64,000 bases of DNA from UMGS172 sp045578845 (GCA_045578845.1 JAZNLA010000070.1:1-64000); one strand, 5' to 3'. Positions 1 to 9,839 are shown, counted from the first letter of the stretch. Translations and numbers: made by a program. The notes: a model not told the origin generated them from the sequence alone.

Positions 1-181
1 TGTCATCTGAGTCAATAGCATCGGCTACTTCGTATGCTTCCTCTAATAAATCTTTACGAATAGATTTATGAGTTTGTTCCTTATCCCACGGACAACCGTC
101 TGGTTCACGTAAAATTCGTGTGATGTCGAGCAGGTCTTCAATATTATATTTTTCTTTTTTAAAAGATGATTTAGTAATCAT
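1..181 (-). CDS. mazG: MazG nucleoside triphosphate pyrophosphohydrolase, N-terminal fragment
   Basis: Only the first 60 codons are present; the gene leaves the window at the left edge. MazG enzymes hydrolyse (d)NTPs to the monophosphate and pyrophosphate and are thought to remove aberrant nucleotides. The fragment shows the family signature LREPDGCPWDKEQTH (about residues 26-40), followed by LLEEAYEV, the start of the metal-binding EExxE helix. The ATG at 181 has an AGAGG site about 9 nt upstream. It follows the flippase gene by 85 nt on the same strand, the same order as yabM-yabN(mazG) in Bacillus. Identification rests on the N-terminal signature only. Confidence 0.9.
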   Translation of the reverse strand, partial: MITKSSFKKEKYNIEDLLDITRILREPDGCPWDKEQTHKSIRKDLLEEAYEVADAIDSDD

Positions 182-266
182 TTATTGCAACCTCTACAAA
201 GGAACATAGACACCAATGGTAAATATGCACAAAAAATATACTCAAATGAACACTACTAATAGTATT

Positions 267-1991
267 TTACCTTATAATTTTCAATTTTGCAAGTATTTTT
301 TCAATTTTTTTACCTTTTGGTAAAGAAATTATATCTTCACGTTCCACAGCACGTAAAATTATTAACATAAAAATATAAATAATCACTGCAAAAAATATGG
401 AAATTAATGTGATTATACTTTCTCGTATTGAGATTTTTGACAGTAATAATTCACTTGTTAATGCAGATGCACCGCAAAGTAACCCTGCAATAAGCGGTTT
501 ACCCAATGTTTTATAAATATTAGGTATAACACCCGAATATTTTACAAAACAAATAAAGTTGGCAATACAGATATATGCATAGCATACTGTAGTACCAATG
601 GGAACTCCTAAAATGTTTATTTCGGGTGTGCCAACTAAAACAAAGTTTATAACTATTTTGAGGATTGCACCGATTGCGATATTTTTAAGCGGTATTCCCT
701 GTTTACCTATTGCCTGCAACATACTTACAATGGGTGCGTTGAGTCCTGCAAAGATTGCACAGATACCTAAAACTCTTAAATTAGGTGCGGCAACGTCTAT
801 AGCGGTTTCATTGCTGTATAATAACGAAAGTATATTTTTTGACAGTACGGTAATACCGATACCCGCAGGTATTGCTATCAGTGCAGTAGTTCTGAGCATT
901 GTTTGAACATTGCTTTTAACCTCCGCTTTATCCCCTTTAGTCCAAGCCGATGCCAAAATAGGAATTGCACTTACACCAAGTACCGATGTTAGAACAGGTA
1001 CAAGGTTATAGATAGAAAAAGCAAAGCCGCGGTGACAACCGTAGAGTGAATTGGGTAGGTCGGTAGCCCATTTGAAATTCACATCATTTGAGGTTTCATA
1101 TGCAATTAGATTTGCAAAATTGGTGCTGAAGTATTCGGGTGCTTTTTCTATGGCACGGCCGAGTTGACTTTGTACCATTGCGACATCTATTAGACTTGTA
1201 ATATTATTAACAAGCGAGCCTAAAACAATGGGAATTGCTATAAAACAAAGATTTTTAAGTGTATTTTTTCCACTTTGTGCTATTGGCGAAGTCATCAGTT
1301 GCTCGGGCTCAAATTCATATTTCTCGTTTAACTTGAACTTTATCCAAAGATACAAAGCACTGAAGGCGGTACCGAAAGAAATACCGAGTAACGCTCCTGC
1401 TGCGGCTAAAGAATAGTTATTTGTGAGTTTTAAAATTGCAAATGCAAAACCAAAACCAAACAACAGTTTGCCTAGTGCCTCTATTACTTGGCTTACTGCC
1501 GTAGGTGTCATGTTTTTAAGACCTTCATAGTATCCGCGATATGCCGACATAATGCAACAGAATAAAATACAAGGTGCTATTGCCAAAATGCCGGGTAAAG
1601 AGCCTATGTTAAAGACATTAGTGCCTTTTGTCAGCAAAAAGGCGGCAATAATCATAAGAATAAAACCGGTTGTACCTGTGACTATAAAGGCTAATTTTGC
1701 AATATTTAAGGTTTTTCTTACATCTTTGTATTTACCTGCAGCTACGTGTTCGGCAACTATTCGGGAAATGGCTATAGGAAGACCTGCCATAGCGATTGAA
1801 TACATCGGAACATAAAGGTCATAAGCGGTTGAATAAAATCCCATTCCCGTAGTACCGAGTAGGTTGGCAAGCGGTATTCTGTAAATAGCACCTATAATCT
1901 TTACAAGTGCCGTTGCTATAACGAGTATAAGTGAGCCGTGTAAAAAACTTTGTTCGGCACTACGCCCTCTTTTAGACAAATTATGTTTCAT
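267..1991 (-). CDS. YabM/SpoVB-type lipid-linked oligosaccharide flippase (MOP superfamily)
   Basis: Multi-spanning membrane protein of 574 residues with roughly 14 hydrophobic segments, of the polysaccharide-export branch of the MOP superfamily that includes SpoVB, YabM, YtgP and MurJ. Such proteins flip lipid-linked wall or polysaccharide precursors across the cytoplasmic membrane. The N-terminus has the usual pattern SFLHGSLILVIATALVKIIGAIYR (quoted in part: SFLHGS, KIIGAIYR), then an LLG-T-G-MGFYS loop. I place the start at ATG 1991, which has GAGG 9 nt upstream. A TTG at 2006 is in frame but has no spacing for that site. The stop codon of the nucleosidase gene lies within this ribosome binding site, so translation is probably coupled. 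Its position before mazG favours YabM; the exact substrate cannot be read from sequence. Confidence 0.85.
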   Translation of the reverse strand: MKHNLSKRGRSAEQSFLHGSLILVIATALVKIIGAIYRIPLANLLGTTGMGFYSTAYDLYVPMYSIAMAGLPIAISRIVAEHVAAGKYKDVRKTLNIAKLAFIVTGTTGFILMIIAAFLLTKGTNVFNIGSLPGILAIAPCILFCCIMSAYRGYYEGLKNMTPTAVSQVIEALGKLLFGFGFAFAILKLTNNYSLAAAGALLGISFGTAFSALYLWIKFKLNEKYEFEPEQLMTSPIAQSGKNTLKNLCFIAIPIVLGSLVNNITSLIDVAMVQSQLGRAIEKAPEYFSTNFANLIAYETSNDVNFKWATDLPNSLYGCHRGFAFSIYNLVPVLTSVLGVSAIPILASAWTKGDKAEVKSNVQTMLRTTALIAIPAGIGITVLSKNILSLLYSNETAIDVAAPNLRVLGICAIFAGLNAPIVSMLQAIGKQGIPLKNIAIGAILKIVINFVLVGTPEINILGVPIGTTVCYAYICIANFICFVKYSGVIPNIYKTLGKPLIAGLLCGASALTSELLLSKISIRESIITLISIFFAVIIYIFMLIILRAVEREDIISLPKGKKIEKILAKLKIIR

Positions 1992-2002
1992 AAACTTTAA
2001 CC

Positions 2003-2698
2003 TCAAAGTGTTTTAAGCCAACTAAATACTAAATCTGACCAACCGTTTGCACCTTCGCCTTTTAAAGTAGCAGTATAGGTGTCGGCAGAATCGTTATTTG
2101 CACCGTCGGAAATCATACGAACTGAAACATAAGGAATATTATATAATTTTGCAACATGGGCAATAGCCGCCGATTCCATATCGCAGGCAATAGGATTAAA
2201 GGCGGATTTTAATTCATTGTGTACACGTTCGCTGCATATAAAACTGTCGCCGGTGACAAATACACCCGATTTAACAAACGGAAATTTACTTAAAATATCA
2301 TTATTAAGTTTTGTATCTGCCGATAAAATACCTTCGTTACCGGGTTTGACCGATTTTTTGTAACCTATGGCTGTAAGGTCGAAATCGTGTTCATAAAATA
2401 ATGTTCCTAAAACCAAACCGAATTTATCGTTGTCAAATCCGCCCGAAAGACCCGCGTTTATAATTATGTCGCAGTCCTTTGCTATAATTGCGGCGGCAGC
2501 AGCGGCATTAACTTTACCTATACCGCTGCAAACTGATGTTAACTTAATATCAGAATTTTCACCTTTTATTAAAGCGGTGTGGCCTAAAAGGGTAGCAAAT
2601 TCTTGTTTTGTACCGATATTTTCAAGTTGGTTTTCTACATGGATATATTCGTCAATATCGGCAATAACAAGACCGACCTTAATTGTTTTTTCATTCAT
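2003..2698 (-). CDS. mtnN: 5'-methylthioadenosine/S-adenosylhomocysteine nucleosidase
   Basis: A 231-residue cytoplasmic enzyme of the purine nucleoside phosphorylase family that cleaves adenine from MTA and SAH in the methionine/SAM recycling pathway. Visible signatures are CSGIGKVNAAAAA, INAGLSGGF in the nucleoside-binding loop, CDMESAAIAHVA carrying the methionine and glutamate that bind ribose, and ISDGANN with the catalytic aspartate. Length matches the family. I choose ATG 2698, which has GGAG about 7 nt upstream and overlaps the preceding gene by 8 nt; an upstream in-frame start at 2731 would overlap by 41 nt. metK lies about 40 kb away, so the SAM cycle genes are not clustered. A futalosine hydrolase is the main alternative, less likely. 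Confidence 0.88.
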   Translation of the reverse strand: MNEKTIKVGLVIADIDEYIHVENQLENIGTKQEFATLLGHTALIKGENSDIKLTSVCSGIGKVNAAAAAAIIAKDCDIIINAGLSGGFDNDKFGLVLGTLFYEHDFDLTAIGYKKSVKPGNEGILSADTKLNNDILSKFPFVKSGVFVTGDSFICSERVHNELKSAFNPIACDMESAAIAHVAKLYNIPYVSVRMISDGANNDSADTYTATLKGEGANGWSDLVFSWLKTL

Positions 2699-3011
2699 TT
2701 TCTTCTCCGTTTTCGGCCAATTCTTCGTCACTAAGGCAAATGGTGTTTGAAAGGTCTTCTTGACCGTTTCTTAAACATTCCAATTCGTCTTTTAAAGCCT
2801 CAATCGAGTTTACAATCGAATCGAATTCGTTATCGTCAACCCACATGCCTTTTAATTTACGGTAACTGAGTCGGCCTAACTTTTCATAGTGTTTTTTAAG
2901 TTCGGCACATACACGTGCGATTTTAATATTACACTTTTGGTCGTAAATAAATTCACCTGTCTTAAATTCTGCGGCGGCTAGTAGTTCTTTGGTTTTTTCA
3001 AAAATATCCAT
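2691..3011 (-). CDS. Small acidic hypothetical protein
   Basis: A 106-residue soluble protein, charged and helical, with no motif I can assign. It has two cysteines spaced far apart (KCNIKIARVC region, residues 27-35) and a highly acidic C-terminus (DEELAENGEENE). There is no signal peptide or membrane segment. A strong AGGAGG site precedes the ATG at 3011. It overlaps mtnN by 8 nt, so the two are probably co-translated. Similar small helical proteins of unknown function occur in other clostridia, but I cannot name a family. Confidence 0.75.
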   Translation of the reverse strand: MDIFEKTKELLAAAEFKTGEFIYDQKCNIKIARVCAELKKHYEKLGRLSYRKLKGMWVDDNEFDSIVNSIEALKDELECLRNGQEDLSNTICLSDEELAENGEENE

Positions 3012-3059
3012 AGTTATATTCCTCCTATTTTTTTATTGTATCAGTAAACAAGAATCTTT

Positions 3060-4547
3060 TCAATCCTTGTTGTGCCAAATATTTTGACCGTATTCTTTAT
3101 AAAATGATAAAATTTTTGATTTTCTATTCAAGATTTCGTCGAAATTATTTATATATTCATATGGGTATTTATAGTTAAATACTCGGTCAATAAAATTACC
3201 GTCAGGTTCTCTTAGTTTAGTAACAGCAGAAGCACCGCAAGCAAGAATGGAATGGGTTTCGTCCATAATATAAATATTATAGAGTCCTTCATATCCCGCT
3301 TTTGAGTATCCTACATTTTCAAGGTTTCCGACAGTTTTGCTTTGACGGTACATATAGTAAGGCGTTATACCTTTTTCACAAAGCCTGTTTCTTGCATAGT
3401 CAACCATTTGTTCGGCAGTTTTACCTACATCAAAGTCGAAATCATGCCCTAGTTTTGCGAGATTTGATGCACGTTTCATAGACAGTGTATGTACCGTAAC
3501 ATTTTCGGGGTTTAATTTTATAATTTCGTCAACTGAATTTTTAAAACTTTCCAAACTGTCGCCTGAAAGACCTGCTATAAGGTCGGTATTTATGTTAGAA
3601 AATCCTAATTTTCTTGCTAAATTATAGGCAGTAATAGTTTGTTCGACGGTATGTCTGCGGCCGATTTTAAGTAAAACATCATCATTCATGGTTTGCGGGT
3701 TTATGCTTATTCTCGTTGCACCGCCTGATTTTATGGCAAGCAGTTTTTCTACTGTGACAGTATCGGGTCTGCCTGCTTCAACGGTATATTCTATTAAATT
3801 TGACAGGTCAAAATGGTTTCTTACGGTTTGCATTATTAGTGTCAGTTGTTCAGCACTTAAAGTGGTCGGCGTACCGCCTCCGATATAAACCGTCATGAGT
3901 TTTAATCCAATACGGTTTGCAATTTTACCTGTTTCTTTTATTTCTTCGCAAAGTTTTTCTACATATAAAGGTATGAGTTTTTTGGACTGTTCGACCGAAT
4001 GTGACACAAATGAACAGTAGTTACATCTGCTTGGGCAAAACGGTACTGATATGTAAAGGCTGAAACTTTGATTAGTGGATTTCTTGATTATTTGTTCTTC
4101 CACTTTACTGCAAATTTTACAAAGTTCAGTTTTTTCATTAGATACAAGTAATGTTTCGGTGAAGTATTTTTGTGCATATTCCTCACCAAAATCACTAATC
4201 AGTTTGCCGATAAGTTTAGCCGGTCTTACGCCGGTTAAAATTCCCCAAGGTGTCTTGTAACCTGTTATTTTGTAAAAACAGTCAAAAAGCATTAGTGCAA
4301 GTTTTAGTTCCGCTGTTTTTTCAAAATTCTCACACGCTTGTATTTTTTCGGTGCGTTGTTCATATTTACCGTCAAGGTGTAGTTTGACCGACAAATTTAG
4401 ACCGTCAATGCCGGTAAATACATAATTTTCTGCGTTTAAAATGTCCGTTTCATTATCGTAAAACTCAAACTTTTCAAAAGGTAAAAACAGTCTGCATAAC
4501 TTTTCAAGTTCATACTTAAAACTGTGGTTATGAGTAATAAAAATCAT
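3060..4547 (-). CDS. hemZ: HemZ-like radical SAM coproporphyrinogen dehydrogenase family protein
   Basis: Radical SAM enzyme of 495 residues, related to oxygen-independent coproporphyrinogen III oxidases (HemN/HemZ). The cluster motif CPSRCNYCSF (C-x3-C-x2-C, near residue 172) binds the 4Fe-4S cluster, and GGGTPTTLS follows as the SAM-binding loop. The ~165-residue N-terminal extension before the radical SAM core and the total length near 500 match Bacillus HemZ rather than HemN or HemW. The ATG overlaps the stop of the upstream hydrolase gene in an ATGA arrangement, so it is the downstream partner of a coupled pair. No other haem genes are nearby, and many HemN relatives have other roles, so substrate is inferred from family only. 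Confidence 0.82.
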   Translation of the reverse strand: MIFITHNHSFKYELEKLCRLFLPFEKFEFYDNETDILNAENYVFTGIDGLNLSVKLHLDGKYEQRTEKIQACENFEKTAELKLALMLFDCFYKITGYKTPWGILTGVRPAKLIGKLISDFGEEYAQKYFTETLLVSNEKTELCKICSKVEEQIIKKSTNQSFSLYISVPFCPSRCNYCSFVSHSVEQSKKLIPLYVEKLCEEIKETGKIANRIGLKLMTVYIGGGTPTTLSAEQLTLIMQTVRNHFDLSNLIEYTVEAGRPDTVTVEKLLAIKSGGATRISINPQTMNDDVLLKIGRRHTVEQTITAYNLARKLGFSNINTDLIAGLSGDSLESFKNSVDEIIKLNPENVTVHTLSMKRASNLAKLGHDFDFDVGKTAEQMVDYARNRLCEKGITPYYMYRQSKTVGNLENVGYSKAGYEGLYNIYIMDETHSILACGASAVTKLREPDGNFIDRVFNYKYPYEYINNFDEILNRKSKILSFYKEYGQNIWHNKD

Positions 4548-5173
4548 AAATCATAAAAAAACGGGTTAAGTTGCCGTTCTTCTCCTATGGTGGATTTACT
4601 TCCGTGACCCGGATAAACTACGGTGTTATCAGGCAGTTTGCTAAGTATTTTCAATGAACTTAGCATATCGTCATGATTGCTGAAAGGAAAATCAGTTCTT
4701 CCTATAGAACCGTTAAAAAGAGTGTCACCGCTAAACAGCGTATTACCAATAAGGAAACATACGCCGCCGGGTGAATGACCGGGTGTTGAAATTACTTTAA
4801 ATACCAAGTCGCCTGCAGTAATTATATCACCGTCGACAATCAAAATATCTGCCCGTTGGCCACTGTTTGCATGACCGTACAGACCGTTGCAAAGGTTGCC
4901 CAAACTGCACTCGTCACTGTAAAGACCACATTCGTCATGTTCGTGAATTATAATTTCGGCACCTGTAATTTCCCGTAAAAGTACCGCCGCCGACACATGG
5001 TCAAAGTGTCTATGTGTAAGCATGATGTACTTGATTTTTCCTTTGAGTTGGTTTACCGTCGATATAAGTTCAGGCTCTGAAAATCCGGGGTCAATAATAA
5101 CAGCACCGCTTTTACCTTCTACTATATAGCAGTTGGCACACATAGGGCCGCAAGAAATTATTTGTATATTCAT
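4544..5173 (-). CDS. Metallo-beta-lactamase fold hydrolase (glyoxalase II-like)
   Basis: A 209-residue cytoplasmic MBL-fold hydrolase. Metal ligands are visible as HRHFDHVSA (HxHxDH), GHSPGGVC (third histidine), FSGDTLFNGSIGRTDF (bridging aspartate) and VYPGHG (last histidine). These are typical of the small YqgX/GloB-like clade, whose members cleave thioesters such as S-lactoylglutathione analogues; the true substrate is unknown. I choose ATG 5173, which overlaps the dtd stop as ATGA; an in-frame ATG at 5185 gives four more residues. It sits between dtd and hemZ in a tightly packed operon, an arrangement common in clostridia. Confidence 0.85.
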   Translation of the reverse strand: MNIQIISCGPMCANCYIVEGKSGAVIIDPGFSEPELISTVNQLKGKIKYIMLTHRHFDHVSAAVLLREITGAEIIIHEHDECGLYSDECSLGNLCNGLYGHANSGQRADILIVDGDIITAGDLVFKVISTPGHSPGGVCFLIGNTLFSGDTLFNGSIGRTDFPFSNHDDMLSSLKILSKLPDNTVVYPGHGSKSTIGEERQLNPFFYDL

Positions 5174-5628
5174 TTTTTTATCCATGTATCGGTGTCAAGA
5201 ATAATAGTAACAGGTCCGTTCAGTTCGGTAGTGATTTTCATATCGGCACCGAAACTGCCGCTTTGTGAGTCCGAAACACCGTTGATTTTTATATATTCCA
5301 TAAATTTTTTATAGAGCATATTGGCTTCATTCGGTGCTTTTGCGTTAATAAATGACGGGCGATTGCCTTTTTTGGTATCGGCACAAAGCGTGAAGTTTGA
5401 AACGGTTAAGACGCTTCCGCCGACATCTAAAACAGATAAATTCATTTTATCGTCTTGGTCTACAAAAATTCTCAAATTACACACTTTTCGTGCTAAAAGT
5501 TCCGCATGCTGTTCGGTATCTTGATCGTAAACGCCTAAAAGTACCAAAAGTCCTTTTTTTGCGGTGCCCGATTGCTCACCGTCGGCAATAACACTTGCCA
5601 TATTTATTCTTTGAACTATTGCTTTCAT
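5170..5628 (-). CDS. dtd: D-aminoacyl-tRNA deacylase
   Basis: A 152-residue protein of the DTD family, which hydrolyses D-amino acids (and glycine mischarged on tRNA-Ala) from tRNA. It starts MKAIVQRI as usual. Family motifs are SVLTVSNFTLCADTKKGNRPSF (quoted in part: SNFTLCADTKKG, the -SQFTL- type motif) and the C-terminal NGPVTIILDTD (the -NGPVT- motif), which line the active site of the homodimer. The gene begins 1 nt after the relA stop; relA-dtd adjacency is a conserved Firmicutes pair. Confidence 0.95.
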   Translation of the reverse strand: MKAIVQRINMASVIADGEQSGTAKKGLLVLLGVYDQDTEQHAELLARKVCNLRIFVDQDDKMNLSVLDVGGSVLTVSNFTLCADTKKGNRPSFINAKAPNEANMLYKKFMEYIKINGVSDSQSGSFGADMKITTELNGPVTIILDTDTWIKK

Positions 5629-5629
5629 T

Positions 5630-7822
5630 TTACTTACCTGTTCTTTCTACGCTGAAAACACCCTGTACTTTCTTAATTCTTGCAGTAACATTATCAAGGT
5701 GTTCCCTACCTTCAACCGTAATAGTTAAAGATATTTCACAGTTGCCGTCTTTGGTTTCTTTGGCGGTTATTGCATGGATAGGTACATGAAGATTTGACAG
5801 TAAAACCGACAAATCAACAATCATACCGTCGCGGTTAATTCCCATAATTGTAACGGTAGAATCAAAACGGTCTAATCTGCCTACCTCCCAATGTGCGGAA
5901 ATCCAACGTTCAGGCTCGGCGGCAAGGGTAACATCGACGGGTACATTGTTACAATCTCTTTTATGGATTGATACACCGTGTCCGCGGGTAATAAAACCTA
6001 TAATATCATCTCCGGGCAGAGGTGCACAACAACGTGAAAGTTTGATAAGACAGTTATCAATACCCTCAACCACGACACCTTCGGAAGATTTGGAAACTTT
6101 AGGCTTTGTAACCAAATCACTAAGTTCTGCAGGTTTCAAAGTTTTGCAGAACTTGGTATAGTCTTCTTTAATTCTGGGCATCAGTTTAGAAAGTAAAACA
6201 CCTCCGTAACCGATTGCTGCATAAAGTTCTTCGACATTAGCACACCTTTGCCTACTTGCAATATCAGTAAGGAATTTTTCAAGTTGCTCGTCGGAAAGCC
6301 TAATATTATTGCGTGAAAATTCTTTCTCTATTTCTGCTTTACCCGTAGCAATATTTTCGGGTCGGCGTTCTTTTTTAAACCATGCACGAATTTTTGATTT
6401 TGCCTGATTGGTTTTTACAATATTAAGCCAATCGCGGCTCGGTCCGTGTCCTACTTGATTCGAAGTGATAATTTCAATAAGTTCGCCTGTTTTAACTTCA
6501 TGGGTGATGGATACAATTCTGCCGTCAACCTTTGCACCAACCATTTTTGTGCCAACTGCGGAATGTATTGCAAACGCAAAGTCGATAACAGTAGAACCGA
6601 CAGGCAGGTTTATTACATCACCTTTAGGTGTAACTGCAAAAACATCTTCTTGAGAAAGGTCGGTCTTAATTGTTTGAATGATTTCCTCGGCATCATCGGC
6701 CTCACGTTGGCTATCGATAATTTGTCTAATCCAACTTAGTTTTTCTTCAAATTTGGTATCGTTTTTACTTACACCGTCTTTATATTTCCAGTGTGCCGCA
6801 ATACCGAATTCGGCAGTACGGTGCATTTCGGTAGTTCTTATTTGAATCTCAAAGGGTATACCTTCCCTGCCTATAACGGTAGTATGAAGCGACTGATAAA
6901 GGTTAGGTTTAGGTGTTGAAATATAGTCTTTAAATCTGCCCGGTATTGGACGGAACATATCATGAACTACACCTAAAATATTGTAACAGTCATTTACTGT
7001 ATCGGTTATAACTCTAACTGCATAAATATCATATATTTCGTCAAATGACTTGCCTTGCATATACATCTTTCTGTATATGCCGTGAATTGATTTTACTCTG
7101 CCTTCGATGGTGATATTAGGCACATATTCCTCAACCTGAGTTTTAATGCGGTCTTTAATATCAAGTAAAAACTTTTCACGGAATTTTTTTCTTATATTAA
7201 GGGATTTTTCTATTTCATGGTATGCCACAGGGTCAAGGTGCATGATAGCCAAGTCTTCTAATTCTTCCTTAACACCTCTGATACCGAGTCGGTGGGCTAT
7301 AGGTGCAAATATTTCTAATGTTTCAAGTGATTTATCGCGTTGACTCTGGGGTGATTTCGCGTCAATAGTACGCATGTTATGAAGTCGGTCGGCAAGTTTT
7401 ATGATAATAACGCGAATATCCCTTGACATGGCGATAAACATTTTGCGGATATTTTCAGCCTGTGCTGCTTCTCTTGAATCAAGCGAAATTTTTCCTAGTT
7501 TTGTGACACCGTCAACCAAATTGGCAACATTTTGACCGAAGTTTTCCTTTACATAATCATAGGAATACTCAGTATCTTCAACGACATCATGTAACAGCGA
7601 AGCCGTTATAGATTCACTGTCCATGCCGAGCGTAATAATGATTTTTGCAACCGAAATCGGGTGCATATAAAACGGCTCACCTGATGCCCTTTTTTGGTTA
7701 CCGTGTGCTAAAATACAAAAGTCCAATGCTTTTTTTATAAGTTCGCGGTCATAAGAGTCACTGCTTGGTTGTTTGTCAAGTAGTTCACAAATAGATTTAA
7801 AATATTTCTCGTTATCGGTCAA
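5630..7822 (-). CDS. relA: Bifunctional (p)ppGpp synthetase/hydrolase
   Basis: Full-length RelA/SpoT homologue of 730 residues, controlling the stringent response. Domain order: HD hydrolase (HGNQKRASGEPFYMHP and LLHDVVEDT, residues ~40-90, catalytic His and Asp present), synthetase (YDIYAVRV, GRFKDYISTPKPN, YQSLHTT, ~240-345), TGS (VFAVTPKGDVINLP, ~390-450), a zinc-finger/helical part (RCCAPLPGDDIIGF) and a C-terminal ACT domain. Both catalytic halves look intact, so it should make and degrade (p)ppGpp. I favour the TTG at 7822 because GGGAGGTG lies 6 nt upstream; the in-frame TTG at 7840 lies upstream of that site. It overlaps recJ by 11 nt. Confidence 0.95.
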   Translation of the reverse strand: MTDNEKYFKSICELLDKQPSSDSYDRELIKKALDFCILAHGNQKRASGEPFYMHPISVAKIIITLGMDSESITASLLHDVVEDTEYSYDYVKENFGQNVANLVDGVTKLGKISLDSREAAQAENIRKMFIAMSRDIRVIIIKLADRLHNMRTIDAKSPQSQRDKSLETLEIFAPIAHRLGIRGVKEELEDLAIMHLDPVAYHEIEKSLNIRKKFREKFLLDIKDRIKTQVEEYVPNITIEGRVKSIHGIYRKMYMQGKSFDEIYDIYAVRVITDTVNDCYNILGVVHDMFRPIPGRFKDYISTPKPNLYQSLHTTVIGREGIPFEIQIRTTEMHRTAEFGIAAHWKYKDGVSKNDTKFEEKLSWIRQIIDSQREADDAEEIIQTIKTDLSQEDVFAVTPKGDVINLPVGSTVIDFAFAIHSAVGTKMVGAKVDGRIVSITHEVKTGELIEIITSNQVGHGPSRDWLNIVKTNQAKSKIRAWFKKERRPENIATGKAEIEKEFSRNNIRLSDEQLEKFLTDIASRQRCANVEELYAAIGYGGVLLSKLMPRIKEDYTKFCKTLKPAELSDLVTKPKVSKSSEGVVVEGIDNCLIKLSRCCAPLPGDDIIGFITRGHGVSIHKRDCNNVPVDVTLAAEPERWISAHWEVGRLDRFDSTVTIMGINRDGMIVDLSVLLSNLHVPIHAITAKETKDGNCEISLTITVEGREHLDNVTARIKKVQGVFSVERTGK

Positions 7823-9839
7823 AACTGTCACCTCCCGCAATAGTGTTTAAGTTTATCAGTGTTTTAGCACTGTTTAAATCGGCTTTACCGTTGAAATCGG
7901 TTAAACTTAGTATATTATCAGTATCTGCAATAATGCCAAGGTCTGATAATGCACTTACCGAAATTATTATTTTACCTAAATGTAAAGTATTACAAAGTTG
8001 ATTATAAAGACATTCACGGCTGATTTTTCCGTTTGCTTTGACACATTTGAAAACTAATGCAATTTCTTCTCTTGTAGGTGTAATATATTTTGCGTTTTCT
8101 TTATCAATCTTATTTTGGTCAAACAAACTTATTGCAGATAAACTTTTAATAATTTCTAAATCATCAATGCCGTTTTTACGGATTGCTTTTATAATAATTG
8201 AAACATTTTCGTTATTATTATAAGTATTTATATCTAAAGTTACTGCAACATCGACGGTATCACCGATTTTGAACGGTAAATCTGCAACAGTTGTACCAAA
8301 CTTAACCGCCCAAAAGTCTTGATTTTCCTTACGGAGTTTTAGTTTAATATGCTTTCCGCCGCTTAGTTCACTGATATTAAGCAAAGTACAGTCGGTTACG
8401 GCGAAAATAGGTGTGGGATTACCTGCACCGTAGGGCTCGAAAACCTTTAAAGCCTTGGCAACATCAACAGTTAGTGCACGCGGCTTTATTCGACAATCAA
8501 TTTTAAGTTTATTTATAGGCAGGTCTTGTTTTAAGGCGTAATTGTTGATTTCTGTCCTAAAAACATCAATATCTTCGGCACTTATGCTTAAACCTGCGGC
8601 AAGTTCGTGGCCGCCGAATTTTTTAAGTGTCGAACTGCAGTTTTTAAGTGCGTCAAACAAAGAAAATCCCGAAATACTTCTGCCTGAGCCAACGGAATTT
8701 TCACCGTTAAGACTTATAACAACTGTCGGTTTTGAGTAACGTTCGACCAATTTCGACGCAACAATACCTATAATACCGATATGCCAACCGTAACCGTTTA
8801 CAACAATAATACGGTCATTGTAAAATTTATTGTTATCAATAATTTCACAAGCCTGTTCAAATATAGTTTGTTCCTTGTTTTGACGTTCTGTGTTATAACT
8901 GTCAAGCAGACCGGCATAGTACTCGGCTTCTTCAAAACTATCGGTCAAAAACAGTTTTACTGCAGTGGTTGCCGATGCCATTCTGCCCGCGGCGTTTATT
9001 CTCGGACATAGTGAAAAAGCAACGCCGGAAGTACCGGCGAATTTTAGTTTTGAAGCATCTATAAGTGCTCTGATACCGGGTCTTTTACGGCGGTTAATGA
9101 GTTCTAAACCTACGTTTACTATGTTACGGTTTTCGCCTACAAGAGGTACAATATCGGCTATTGTGCCAAGTGCCACAAGGTCGGCATATTCGTAAAGCAT
9201 TTCTTCACACGAACGGTCAGATAAAGCACAAATAAGTTTAAAGGCGACACCGACACCGCATAAATCTCTGAAACAATAATCCCCGTCAATGTGCGGGTCA
9301 ACAACGGCTACTGCATCGGGCAAATCACCTTGCGGTAGATGGTGGTCGGTTATAACAATATCAATGCCTAATTTATTAGCGTGCATGACCTCTTTTACGG
9401 CGGCAATTCCGTTATCAACCGTAATAATCAGTGTTACACCGTCAGCAGCGGCTTTATTTATTACGTCAATGGAAATACCGTAACCGTCATTTTCACGGTC
9501 AGGTACATAATAGTCAACGTTTGCATCTTTTGTTTTAAGATGTTTTACAAGCAGTGCGGTTGCCGTAATACCGTCACAGTCATAGTCGCCGAAAACGAGT
9601 ATTTTTTCTTCCGACTCCAAAGCAATATTTATTCTTCTTACGGCTTCAGCCATTCCGCTGTATTCATACGGGTCCGAAAAATCGGGTTCTTTTTCGATAA
9701 ACTGTTCAATTTCATATGGGTCATATAGACCTCTGGCAAAAGCAATGAAAACTACAAGCGGGTCTAAACCGCAATCTTCTGCAACAGCAGATACTTCTGC
9801 TTTGTCAACTTCAGGAAAAATCCACTGTTTATAGTTCAC
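7812..9839 (-). CDS. recJ: Single-stranded-DNA-specific exonuclease RecJ
   Basis: A 675-residue 5'-3' exonuclease of the DHH superfamily used in recombination and mismatch repair. Motifs seen: VFGDYDCDGITA (motif I), ITVDNGIA (motif II), ITDHHLPQGDLPDAVAVVDPH (quoted in part: ITDHHLP, the DHH motif), LCGVGVAFKL, and the DHHA1 motif GGHELAAGLS. A C-terminal extension after the OB-like domain (~residues 560-675) is typical for Firmicutes. I choose GTG 9839, because AGGTGG lies 8 nt upstream; the GTGs at 9848 and 9851 lie inside that site. First gene of a recJ-relA-dtd operon, behind a good promoter. Confidence 0.93.
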   Translation of the reverse strand: MNYKQWIFPEVDKAEVSAVAEDCGLDPLVVFIAFARGLYDPYEIEQFIEKEPDFSDPYEYSGMAEAVRRINIALESEEKILVFGDYDCDGITATALLVKHLKTKDANVDYYVPDRENDGYGISIDVINKAAADGVTLIITVDNGIAAVKEVMHANKLGIDIVITDHHLPQGDLPDAVAVVDPHIDGDYCFRDLCGVGVAFKLICALSDRSCEEMLYEYADLVALGTIADIVPLVGENRNIVNVGLELINRRKRPGIRALIDASKLKFAGTSGVAFSLCPRINAAGRMASATTAVKLFLTDSFEEAEYYAGLLDSYNTERQNKEQTIFEQACEIIDNNKFYNDRIIVVNGYGWHIGIIGIVASKLVERYSKPTVVISLNGENSVGSGRSISGFSLFDALKNCSSTLKKFGGHELAAGLSISAEDIDVFRTEINNYALKQDLPINKLKIDCRIKPRALTVDVAKALKVFEPYGAGNPTPIFAVTDCTLLNISELSGGKHIKLKLRKENQDFWAVKFGTTVADLPFKIGDTVDVAVTLDINTYNNNENVSIIIKAIRKNGIDDLEIIKSLSAISLFDQNKIDKENAKYITPTREEIALVFKCVKANGKISRECLYNQLCNTLHLGKIIISVSALSDLGIIADTDNILSLTDFNGKADLNSAKTLINLNTIAGGDSFDR

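Noticed and set aside
598..1815. Several plus-strand open frames within the flippase gene region
   Set aside because: They are antisense to a clear membrane protein gene, lack ribosome binding sites and show no recognisable product.
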